6,486 nt of DNA, taken from DATKMG01 sp035541995 (GTDB lineage: Bacteria > Acidobacteriota > Terriglobia > Versatilivoradales > Versatilivoraceae). The DNA lies in assembly GCA_035541995.1 (NCBI GenBank), contig DATKMG010000329.1:1-6486 (forward strand), given 5' to 3'. The notes under the pieces are model-generated. The model had not been told where the DNA came from, searched no databases, and saw only the letters and a list, made by a program, of their open reading frames with translations. Positions 1-5,868 of the stretch are shown piece by piece. Every line of letters begins with the position of its first letter. The first letter of the stretch is position 1. The translations under genes were made by a program, and so were the position numbers.

Positions 1-165
1 TCGGAGATCCGCCAAAACCTTGGTATAATCATCCTGGCTATGAGAAGAAAGAACGGCGTCATGCAGTTCAACCCGAACCCGGACTCGGTCATTGAGTCTG
101 GTGATTTCTTAATCGCTCTGGGCAAGGCCGAGGGCATGCGAAAACTGGAGGAACTGGCTGGCTAG
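1..165 (+). CDS. C-terminal end of a K+ channel/transport protein with RCK_C (TrkA-C) domain, partial
   Basis: The frame is open from the first base to TAG at 163-165 and gives 54 residues; the start lies outside the window. The peptide contains LGIIILAMRRKNGVM, then NPNPDSVIESGDFLIALG and a closing KLEEL helix. This is the usual shape of an RCK_C/TrkA-C domain: a beta strand, a basic turn, the 'P.....I..GD.L...G' strand-turn signature, and a short terminal helix. In the family this cytoplasmic domain binds ligands and gates K+ channels or Trk/Ktr-type uptake systems. The missing N-terminal part should carry either a two-helix pore plus a TrkA-N (Rossmann) domain or TrkA-N alone, so channel versus transporter subunit cannot be decided here. 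The next gene begins 27 bp downstream on the same strand, so co-transcription is plausible. Domain identity is fairly sure; the whole-protein role is inferred. Confidence 0.85.
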   Translation, partial: SEIRQNLGIIILAMRRKNGVMQFNPNPDSVIESGDFLIALGKAEGMRKLEELAG

Positions 166-192
166 AGCGGGTTTCATTTCCGAGGGGGGAAC

Positions 193-1092
193 ATGAGGAA
201 AAGTCTTCTTTTATCATTTCTGGTCATTTTTGTTTTGCCGGGCATCATTCATTCCCAAAATCTTGCGGACATTGCCCGGAAGGAAAAGGAAAATCGGGAG
301 AGACTGAAAACCCCGGTAAAGGTCTATACCAATGATGACCTTGAGAAGTACGGACACTTCTCAACTCCCGAAGCCACGCCGGTGGCTCCTGCTGGCGGAT
401 CCGTAGAGGCGAGTCCGGCTGCAACCGCGAAGGTCGACAAGCCCGATACTAAAGGTGAGCCGGAAGACCCATCGTCAGAGAAGTATTGGAGTAAGCGCTT
501 CATTGAGGCCAAGGCCAAATTACAGACGGCCAAGAACCGGCAGCAAGCGTTGCAGGCCAAACTCAATGATTACAACCTCAAGCTTATGAATCAATCGGAT
601 GTCTACGATAGGGAGCACTTGTACATGCCGTTGATCGCACAAACTCAGGACGATATTGCCAAGAACAACTCTGAAATTGTTGGGGTGGAATCTGAGTTGG
701 ACGGGCTCCGGGATGAATTGCGCAAAAGCGGCAACCCTGCCTCTTGGGAAAATTCTCAGCTGGCATTGCAGCCTGCGGCTGAGACAGGCAGACCGCAACA
801 AGCCAAGGTGAAAGACCAGAAATACTGGCAGGAACAACTAACGCAGATTGACAAGCGATATGATGAATTGATTTCCCCACTCAACGAAGAACGATTCCAA
901 TTACTTAATCGTCGGTCCCCCCGTGAGGGCGAGGCCAACCCGTCTGTCAATTCGACGGCGATTGGACTTCCTCCTCGAGTGGTCGACATCGATATACAAA
1001 TCAAAGAGTTGAACCAGCGGCGTCAGCAGGAAAAGAATAATCTGATTGATGATGCTATCCGGCAAGGAGCTTTGCCGGGCTGGTTCCGTTGA
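193..1092 (+). CDS. Secreted coiled-coil protein of unknown function (acidobacterial style)
   Basis: 299 aa. I do not recognise a function. Residues 1-22 form a signal peptide: MRKS, then a hydrophobic stretch LLLSFLVIFVLPGII, ending near HSQ. The mature N-terminus LADIARKEKENRERLK (24-39) followed by VYTNDDL (44-50) and the C-terminal GALPGWFR (292-299) are motifs I associate from memory with acidobacterial secreted proteins. Residues 55-95 are a Pro/Ala/Glu-rich linker, probably disordered. Two charged helical segments follow, each opening with KYW: about 97-178 and about 210-285. Both are rich in Lys, Glu and Gln and are likely coiled coils, which suggests an internal duplication. The ATG is preceded by AGGGGGGA (183-190), a purine-rich ribosome binding site that supports this start. 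The gene sits between an RCK_C-domain gene (27 bp) and an aminotransferase gene (45 bp). No enzymatic motif is visible; a periplasmic structural or envelope role is only a guess. Confidence 0.85.
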   Translation: MRKSLLLSFLVIFVLPGIIHSQNLADIARKEKENRERLKTPVKVYTNDDLEKYGHFSTPEATPVAPAGGSVEASPAATAKVDKPDTKGEPEDPSSEKYWSKRFIEAKAKLQTAKNRQQALQAKLNDYNLKLMNQSDVYDREHLYMPLIAQTQDDIAKNNSEIVGVESELDGLRDELRKSGNPASWENSQLALQPAAETGRPQQAKVKDQKYWQEQLTQIDKRYDELISPLNEERFQLLNRRSPREGEANPSVNSTAIGLPPRVVDIDIQIKELNQRRQQEKNNLIDDAIRQGALPGWFR

Positions 1093-1137
1093 ATTCAAAC
1101 CGTCACCGATTCCAAAGTCTTTTGGGCTTGCCTTTCT

Positions 1138-2325
1138 GTGCGTATCCCTCTGGCATCCAGCGTTCAGGGCGTTCCACCCTCTCGAATCCGGGAACTGGCG
1201 GATCTTGCCCTTGCTCTACCCGATGTGCTGAGGCTCCATTTCGGGGAGTCCAATCTTCCAACCCCGGAGTTTATCAAAGAAGCCGCCAAGCAAGCACTGG
1301 ACGACGGATATACCTTCTATACGGAAAATGCTGGGCTGCTCAGCCTCAGGAAGGCACTGGCCAGAAAATACCTGGACCTTCATAGAGTCACTCTAGATCC
1401 CACTTCTGAGATCGTAGTAACAGCTTCTGGTGTTCAGGCTTTACATCTGGCCATTCGACTTGCCCTCAACCCCGGGGACGAGGCCTTGGTCCTCACCCCA
1501 GCCTGGCCTAATGGCTCTGCTATTGTTCGTATGTGTTCTGCGGAACCTCGGGAAATTCCCCTGCTTCTGGCCGGGAAGCATTACGTGATTGATTACGATG
1601 CTCTAGAATCAACGGTCACGGATAAAGCGAAGCTCCTGGTCTACACTTCACCCTCCAACCCGTTGGGATGGGTAGCGACCCCGGATGATCAGGAAAGACT
1701 CCTTGACTTTGCCCGGCGACATCGGCTTTGGTTGTTGGCCGACGAAGTCTACGAACGTATTTGCTACAGGGCATCGGTCGCTCCGTCTATCCTTCGTAAA
1801 TGCTCCCGTGATGATGCGGTGCTGGTAGTCCAGTCTTTCTCGAAAAGTTACTGCATGACCGGATGGCGACTGGGTTGGCTGGTAGGAAGGAAAGATGCGG
1901 CCCGAAAGGCCACGCAGTTGAACGAATTTGTTGTGTCACACGCTCCATCGATGGCACAGAAAGCCGGCGAGGCCGCATTACTGAAAGGCGAGCCGGAAAT
2001 CTTCTCTATGCTCCAGAGGTACAGGGTTCAACTGGAATTCTGCCGGCAGTCACTTTCATCGATTAAGGCCATTGAACTTCCTGAACCTGAGGGGGCCTTC
2101 TACCTCTTCCCGAGAATCCAAGGCCTGGCGGATTCCTTTTCCTTCTGCGAGTCGCTCTTGCGTGAAAAACGGGTCAGCCTTGCCCCTGGGGTGGCATTTG
2201 GAGCGGGGGGTGAAGGGTCGGTCAGAATCTGCTATGCTGCGGATCGAAGCGTTCTGGAACCTGCACTATCCCGACTCGCCGAGTTTCTTGAGGCCAGGAA
2301 ATCCAGACTGGAGGACCTTGCATGA
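1138..2325 (+). CDS. Class I/II pyridoxal-phosphate-dependent aminotransferase
   Basis: 395 aa, the normal length for fold-type I aminotransferases of the AspC/AAT-like group. Visible landmarks in order: YTENAGLLSLR (61-71), the conserved substrate-cap region; TASGVQALHLA (95-105), the cofactor phosphate-binding turn; SPSNPLG (171-177) with Asn174; ADEVY (201-205) with Asp202, which pairs with the pyridine nitrogen, and Tyr205; SFSKSYCMTGWRLGW (233-247) with Lys236, the expected Schiff-base lysine, and Arg244; and SVRICYA (361-367) with Arg363, the expected substrate carboxylate-binding arginine. All core catalytic residues are present, so it should be an active cytoplasmic enzyme moving amino groups between an amino acid and a 2-oxo acid. 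The amino donor cannot be told. The start is GTG at 1138, the only plausible initiator downstream of the in-frame TGA at 1090-1092, and the resulting N-terminus (ASSVQGVPPS) fits the family. No clear Shine-Dalgarno precedes it. The stop overlaps the next gene by 4 bp. Confidence 0.93.
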   Translation: MRIPLASSVQGVPPSRIRELADLALALPDVLRLHFGESNLPTPEFIKEAAKQALDDGYTFYTENAGLLSLRKALARKYLDLHRVTLDPTSEIVVTASGVQALHLAIRLALNPGDEALVLTPAWPNGSAIVRMCSAEPREIPLLLAGKHYVIDYDALESTVTDKAKLLVYTSPSNPLGWVATPDDQERLLDFARRHRLWLLADEVYERICYRASVAPSILRKCSRDDAVLVVQSFSKSYCMTGWRLGWLVGRKDAARKATQLNEFVVSHAPSMAQKAGEAALLKGEPEIFSMLQRYRVQLEFCRQSLSSIKAIELPEPEGAFYLFPRIQGLADSFSFCESLLREKRVSLAPGVAFGAGGEGSVRICYAADRSVLEPALSRLAEFLEARKSRLEDLA

Positions 2326-3551
2326 ACCGTCGGAGTTTTACGCGATTGACCCTGCTATCTGCCGGGTTTCTATGGGGACACGCCCACTTTAATTCAAAAT
2401 TGCAGGCATCGATACCGAGGATGAAGATCACCCGCCTTCGCTATTACCTTCCGCCAAGTCTCAACCCCACGACTAACCAGAGTAATGCCGTTGTCGTGGT
2501 TGAGACTGACCAGGGACTTACCGGAGTCGGGGAGGGTGGCACGAAATCCTCCATCGAACAACTCGGTGCCCTGTTAATTGGTGAAGATCCGCGACGGATT
2601 GAGCATCTCTGGCAATTGATGTACCGGGGCTATTTCTATCCGGCCGGTCGTGAAAGGCTGCATGCGCTGGGAGCTCTGGATTTGGCGTTGTGGGATTTGA
2701 AAGGAAAGGCACTCAACTTGCCCGTCTACGAAATGCTCGGTGGGCTGGCGAGGGACCACATTGAGTGCTATTCGACCGGCTTTCCCTGGAAGGGCAACCC
2801 CCAGGATACGGCTCGTGCTTGTATGGAAGAGGGCTTCCGTGTCTACCGGACCGCAGTAGCAGATCCCGCCAAAGGAGAGGCCTTCGACGTCAAGAAAATG
2901 GTTCGGCAGACTTACGAGAACTGCAAGCTGATCCGCGAGGGAGTGGGTTCACAGGGTGGTTGGGCCATTGATTACCACACCCGCCTGGATCTGCCTGACG
3001 CAATCCGTTTGAGTTCTCTGATTGAGGACCTGGAACCTTACTTTGCGGAAGACCTGGTGCGTTCCGAGAACCCCTCGGTTTACAAAGTCCTCCGCCAACA
3101 GGTGAAAGTACCCATTGCGGTGGGAGAGCAATTCGGAGATCGGTGGGACATCAATGAACTGGTGGAGCAGCATCTGATTGACTTTTCGCGGGTCACTTTG
3201 CCTAACCCGGGTGGAATTACCGAGTTCATGAAAATCGCTGCCCTCTGCGAGACTCACTACGTGGGACTCATCCCGCATTTTACAGGCCCGGTGGCCACGG
3301 CAGCGTTAGTCCATTTTTGCGCGACTTTCTCAGGACCGGTCCTGATGGAGATGCTTGGTTCTGGCCCACGTACGGAGGCCCATCTTCCGGTTCACTTCGA
3401 TTTTCGGAAAGGAAAGCTCTGGCCCAATGAGCGCCCCGGCCTGGGGGTAGAATTTGATCCCAAACAGGCCAGTCTGGTGGCCGAGATTACCGAGCACGCC
3501 GCGCCGATTCCCACTTTCCATCGCCCGGATGGATCCTACACGAATTGGTGA
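2322..3551 (+). CDS. Enolase-superfamily (mandelate racemase/muconate lactonizing family) enzyme with probable Tat signal; acid-sugar dehydratase-like
   Basis: 409 aa. Residues 1-33 are an extension with NRRSFTRL then a hydrophobic stretch (LTLLSAGFLWG) and LQAS, matching a twin-arginine signal. The enzyme proper starts near MKITRLRYYL (34). The N-terminal capping domain includes VVVVETDQGLTGVGEG (57-72) and LGALDLALWDLKGKALNLPVYEMLGG (116-141). The barrel carries Asp217 (in WAIDYH), Glu243 (in FAED) and Glu269 (in AVGEQ), the three metal ligands, spaced 26 and 26 residues as in acid-sugar dehydratases. His219 forms a DxH motif and His319 lies in IPHFTGP. The KxK motif of muconate-lactonizing and dipeptide-epimerase types is absent (YRTA at 175-178), and the dyad Asp expected before GGIT is Thr292. 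A dehydration of a sugar acid to a 2-keto-3-deoxy product is the best guess; the substrate is unknown. ATG at 2322 has GGAGG 7 bp upstream (2310-2314) and overlaps the aminotransferase stop as ATGA, which implies translational coupling. Met34 (2421) is an alternative cytoplasmic start with poorer spacing. Confidence 0.9.
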   Translation: MNRRSFTRLTLLSAGFLWGHAHFNSKLQASIPRMKITRLRYYLPPSLNPTTNQSNAVVVVETDQGLTGVGEGGTKSSIEQLGALLIGEDPRRIEHLWQLMYRGYFYPAGRERLHALGALDLALWDLKGKALNLPVYEMLGGLARDHIECYSTGFPWKGNPQDTARACMEEGFRVYRTAVADPAKGEAFDVKKMVRQTYENCKLIREGVGSQGGWAIDYHTRLDLPDAIRLSSLIEDLEPYFAEDLVRSENPSVYKVLRQQVKVPIAVGEQFGDRWDINELVEQHLIDFSRVTLPNPGGITEFMKIAALCETHYVGLIPHFTGPVATAALVHFCATFSGPVLMEMLGSGPRTEAHLPVHFDFRKGKLWPNERPGLGVEFDPKQASLVAEITEHAAPIPTFHRPDGSYTNW

Positions 3552-3558
3552 GCGGAGA

Positions 3559-4470
3559 TTAGCTCTTCTTTCCTTGCTCTCTCATGAATTGGAGAGTCTG
3601 ATCGTAAGTTGGGATCCCACTTCTTCCTCCCAGCTTAGTACAGGTCAGAGCTGCCACTGCCGAAGCAAAAGCTACTGACTCCGGCAGTGCCAGCCCGCGG
3701 AGCAATGCATAGCAAAAGGCCCCGTGAAATGCATCCCCCGCCCCAGTCGCATCGATTGCCTCGACCTGAAATGCGGGCTGTTTGAAGATCTTGCCACGAT
3801 AGAGGTACGTACATCCTTGTCCACCCAAGGTGACGATCGGGTACTTGACGTTCCGGGATTTAAGCTCCTTCAAGGCGGAACTGTAGTCGCCCTTTGGCGC
3901 CAACACGTCAGCCAGCTGCCGCGGAATAATAGCGTAGTCAGCCAAACTCAGCACCTCCAGGCTGGGCTGGCTGTGGTCATGAACATCGGCCACCACCGGG
4001 ATGCCATGGGCGCGGGCAACATGCGCGGCCTGCTGGGCAGCCTCCAACCAAGTGGAATCGATCAAAACAATCTTGGCCCTCTTGATCCGCTCCAGATGCA
4101 TGGTACTCAGGTCTACAAATAGATTCCGTTGCGGCGAGACAATGAACGACCGTTCTCCGGTTCCCGCCTTAACCAATACATAGCAGATTCCAGTTCTCCC
4201 GCCCGGTACTATGTGAACTTGAGACAGGTTTACTCCAAAGCCTCTCAGTTCCTTGAGCAGGAATTGTCCTGCCTCATCGTCTCCAATACGTCCCCAGAAT
4301 TCAGTGATTGCGCCAAGCTTTTGGGCTGCAACTAGTGCAGTGGAAACCATCCCGCCGCCCTGGACCTTATATTGCGAACTCACGATGGTTCCTTCGCAGC
4401 AAGGAAACTCGGGCACAAGCATCAGGTGGTCCACAACCGATAGTCCAATTCCAATGATCTCTGTGTTCAT
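3559..4470 (-). CDS. PfkB/ribokinase-family sugar kinase (YihV-like subgroup)
   Basis: 303 aa, full length for the family; cytoplasmic ATP-dependent phosphorylation of a sugar or related hydroxyl. N-terminal GIGLSVVDHLM (7-17) has Asp14, the expected substrate-binding aspartate. The first signature is VQGGGMVSTALVAAQKLGA (36-54), with Ser44 where many family members have Asn. GRIGDDEAG (60-68) follows. The second signature DATGAGDAFHGAF (240-252) has the anion hole GAGD and catalytic base Asp246. The C-terminal AALTCTKLGGRSGIP (273-287) and the QPAFQVEAID strand resemble, from memory, the E. coli YihV (sulfofructose kinase) group more than ribokinase or fructokinase. That suggests subgroup, not substrate: no other sulfoquinovose genes are visible. 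A 2-keto-3-deoxy sugar acid kinase is also possible given the enolase-family neighbour. The ATG has GAAGGA about 10 nt upstream and a strong promoter (4509-4538). The 3' end faces the enolase-family gene across 7 bp. Confidence 0.92.
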   Translation of the reverse strand: MNTEIIGIGLSVVDHLMLVPEFPCCEGTIVSSQYKVQGGGMVSTALVAAQKLGAITEFWGRIGDDEAGQFLLKELRGFGVNLSQVHIVPGGRTGICYVLVKAGTGERSFIVSPQRNLFVDLSTMHLERIKRAKIVLIDSTWLEAAQQAAHVARAHGIPVVADVHDHSQPSLEVLSLADYAIIPRQLADVLAPKGDYSSALKELKSRNVKYPIVTLGGQGCTYLYRGKIFKQPAFQVEAIDATGAGDAFHGAFCYALLRGLALPESVAFASAVAALTCTKLGGRSGIPTYDQTLQFMREQGKKS

Positions 4471-4508
4471 ACGTGCGTCTTCCTTCGGATCGTGATAAAA
4501 ACCCCGCC

Positions 4509-4538
4509 AGTATAATGATTCCTGTCAGGTGGCGTCAA
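4509..4538 (-). promoter_or_regulatory. Sigma70-type promoter of the sugar kinase gene
   Basis: Read on the - strand, TTGACG (4538-4533) is followed after 18 nt by TATACT (4514-4509). Both are 5/6 matches to the sigma70 consensus with acceptable spacing. Transcription would start near 4502, leaving a leader of about 30 nt that contains the GAAGGA ribosome binding site before the ATG at 4470. It is the best promoter-like sequence in the 277-bp gap between the kinase and FecR-domain genes and lies downstream of the FecR terminator, so the kinase should be transcribed independently. Predicted by eye only. Confidence 0.7.
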
Positions 4539-4540
4539 TT

Positions 4541-4559
4541 GAGTCTGGTTCAGAGACTC
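4541..4559. promoter_or_regulatory. Inverted repeat abutting the kinase promoter -35 box; candidate operator/activator site
   Basis: GAGTCT (4541-4546) and AGACTC (4554-4559) form a perfect 6-bp inverted repeat with a 7-nt spacer. The near arm is 2 bp upstream of the -35 hexamer of the sugar kinase promoter, roughly -39 to -57 from the predicted start, a common position for activator binding. No regulator gene is in the window, so the binding protein is unknown. A chance palindrome cannot be excluded. Confidence 0.35.
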
Positions 4560-4644
4560 GTCTTGTAATGGAATTACGACGGAGAAAACCTCCATAGCAC
4601 GACTAAACTGCTGCGGGACTGAAATTGCAAAAGGTGGCATCCAG

Positions 4645-4687
4645 AAACGAAAAAGGCGAAACACCCTCTGAACAGGATGCTTCGCCT
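4645..4687 (-). terminator. Rho-independent terminator of the FecR-domain gene
   Basis: On the - strand, positions 4687-4654 fold as a 14-bp stem (AGGCGAAGCATCCT against AGGGTGTTTCGCCT, with two G-U pairs) closed by a 6-nt loop GTTCAG. It is followed at once by TTTT, then CG and TTT (4653-4645). It begins about 60 nt after the FecR stop codon. Stem length and the U-tract make this a textbook intrinsic terminator in the - orientation; on the + strand the tail is much poorer in U, so it is mainly one-directional. Confidence 0.85.
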
Positions 4688-4722
4688 CGTTTCAATCTCA
4701 GTATATATAACCCCTAAACCAA

Positions 4723-4745
4723 GAGGCTACTTACCATGAAGCCTC
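4723..4745. repeat. Short inverted repeat just after the FecR stop codon
   Basis: GAGGCT (4723-4728) and AGCCTC (4740-4745) form a perfect 6-bp inverted repeat with an 11-nt loop, starting 2 bp after the FecR stop. On the - strand it is followed by the T-containing run TTGGTTT. It could be a weak accessory hairpin protecting the mRNA 3' end or helping the stronger terminator 36 nt further on. Confidence 0.4.
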
Positions 4746-4747
4746 AA

Positions 4748-5812
4748 TCAGCGGTGCATCTGGCCCTGGGCACTGGAGCGGCTGCTGCTGTCACTCCGTC
4801 CTGAGTCCATCCGCGAGCTAGGAGCTGAGGGTGCCGACGAAACCGCGCTGCGGGTCTGGACTGATGTGCTGTGTGGAACATTGCTATTCGTTCCACTATT
4901 GCTCCCACCCGAACCCCCACCTCCGGAATATCCCCCGTAATAATAGCCACCATACACCGGGAAGAAATTCCGATATGCGAACCCGTAAGGCGACATAAAC
5001 ACGCTATCGAACGGCACGAAAGTAAAGCAGTTGTAGAAGGGATTATAGGCCCAGCCGCCCAAGGAACGGTACCCATATCCATATCCATATCCGTATCCAT
5101 TATCCAGGTAGGCCATGTAGGCCGTTTCCCTCCCCCAATAGGACATCTTGGCATTAGCTGCCACTAGAAATTCCGCTCGCCGCTTGCTCCAAAGATCAAA
5201 ATCGTCCATCTGGCTCTTGTCCAGCTTGGCATAATGGAGATTCTTCTCGGAAGACGCAGCCAGATTGAATCTCTTCCCGGACTTCAAAGTGGCAACTTCC
5301 TTCCCATCTCTGAGCCACTTGGCCTGTCCCTTTACGACGGAAACCAGTACCTCTTGAGGTGAATTGACATCAAATCGATAGAGCCCGCCTTCAAGAATAC
5401 TGACATTACCTGCAGGTGTAGTCATTTGGAGCGAGTGGACTTTCTTGTTGAAAACACCGGCTTCAACGATTGCGATTCCCCGCGAAATGCCGAACCGCAT
5501 GTCATCGAAGGAAGTCCTGGATATCTCTAGCTCTGCCCTTCCGGCAACCCGCAAATAGCTTCCCGGATTGAGAAGAAGCTCCAACCGCTCAGAGTCGCCC
5601 ACTTGCACGCGTTCACCGGCACGCAGTTGATCCCTGACTAACAAGGGCCTTCCGTCTTTCAGCCCTCGCGACACTCGGGGGTTTCCGTCCACATAGTTAA
5701 CCATTCCTGAGCGGGCTGAGATGAAATGCTGGGAAACATCCTGAGTCTGAGCCCAGCAGAATGAGGTCAACCCCAATGCTACCCACCATGTCATCATGGT
5801 CTTTCCACACAT
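4748..5812 (-). CDS. Secreted orphan FecR-domain protein with Gly-Tyr repeat and Ser-rich tail
   Basis: 354 aa. Residues 1-22 are a signal peptide (hydrophobic MMTWWVALGLTSFCW, cleavage near AQ). Residues about 35-185 form a FecR-like beta-rich domain: LRAGERVQVGDSERLELLL (63-81), GSYLRV, ELEISR, then GIAIVEAG, MTTPAGNVSILEGGLYRFDV (130-149) and VVKGQAKW (159-166). A charged helix (WSKRRAEF, 208-215) follows, then (GY)5 at 239-248, an aromatic stretch NPFYNCFTFVPFDSVFMSPYG (257-277), YYYGGYSGGGGSGGSNSG, and a disordered Ser-rich tail to the end. Classical FecR is an inner-membrane anti-sigma regulator paired with FecI and a TonB receptor; here there is no cytoplasmic N-terminal domain, sigma factor or receptor, so iron signalling is unlikely. 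Similar stand-alone FecR proteins occur in Acidobacteriota (from memory); an envelope or matrix role is a guess. The start is fixed by a perfect AAGGAGGT. The gene has its own promoter and terminator. Met6 or Met7 are less likely starts. Confidence 0.88.
   Translation of the reverse strand: MCGKTMMTWWVALGLTSFCWAQTQDVSQHFISARSGMVNYVDGNPRVSRGLKDGRPLLVRDQLRAGERVQVGDSERLELLLNPGSYLRVAGRAELEISRTSFDDMRFGISRGIAIVEAGVFNKKVHSLQMTTPAGNVSILEGGLYRFDVNSPQEVLVSVVKGQAKWLRDGKEVATLKSGKRFNLAASSEKNLHYAKLDKSQMDDFDLWSKRRAEFLVAANAKMSYWGRETAYMAYLDNGYGYGYGYGYRSLGGWAYNPFYNCFTFVPFDSVFMSPYGFAYRNFFPVYGGYYYGGYSGGGGSGGSNSGTNSNVPHSTSVQTRSAVSSAPSAPSSRMDSGRSDSSSRSSAQGQMHR
5069..5098 (-). repeat. Hexanucleotide tandem repeat encoding (Gly-Tyr)5
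   Basis: On the - strand the sequence reads five hexamers: GGATAC, three perfect GGATAT copies, then GGGTAC, encoding Gly-Tyr five times (residues 239-248 of the FecR-domain protein). The unit is six bases, so gain or loss of copies stays in frame and would only lengthen or shorten the Gly-Tyr segment. Confidence 0.85.
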
Positions 5813-5817
5813 GGGCC

Positions 5818-5825
5818 ACCTCCTT
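5818..5825 (-). promoter_or_regulatory. Perfect Shine-Dalgarno of the FecR-domain gene
   Basis: The - strand reads AAGGAGGT followed by GGCCC and ATG (5812). It is the best ribosome binding site in the window, decides the start codon over the nearby in-frame ATGs at residues 6 and 7, and suggests high translation. Confidence 0.85.
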
Positions 5826-5868
5826 ATCTTCTTTACTGTGGGAATCTTTCCAACCCTTGTTAACTTAG

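Larger units (their letters stand above)
4471..4747. other. Intergenic region between the kinase and FecR-domain genes
   Basis: This 277-bp gap holds, from right to left on the transcribed (-) strand, a short hairpin just after the FecR stop, an intrinsic terminator, about 80 bp with no clear feature except a small GGAG-AAAAC-CTCC palindrome at about 4581-4593, the inverted repeat at 4541-4559, and the kinase promoter, leader and ribosome binding site. I see no gene in it. Confidence 0.7.

Noticed and set aside
3577..3600. CTCTC-N8-GAGAG palindrome near the kinase 3' end
   Set aside because: It lies inside the kinase coding sequence, has only 5-bp arms and is not followed by a U-rich run.
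3724..4122. A 132-codon + strand open frame opposite the sugar kinase
   Set aside because: It lies entirely antisense to a well-supported PfkB gene with all catalytic motifs, and its product has no recognisable features.
4511..4516. A perfect TATAAT on the + strand
   Set aside because: There is no -35 element at the right distance and no + strand gene downstream; it overlaps the - strand -10 box, which has a good -35.
4467..4664. A 65-codon - strand open frame that ends in an ATGA overlap with the sugar kinase start
   Set aside because: It begins inside the FecR terminator tail, contains the kinase promoter, and its product shows no recognisable motif; probably chance.
4744..5154. A 136-codon - strand frame rich in Met-Asp repeats overlapping the FecR gene
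   Set aside because: The Met-Asp repeat is the frame-shifted reading of the Gly-Tyr hexamers; the FecR frame has the signal peptide, domain and ribosome binding site.
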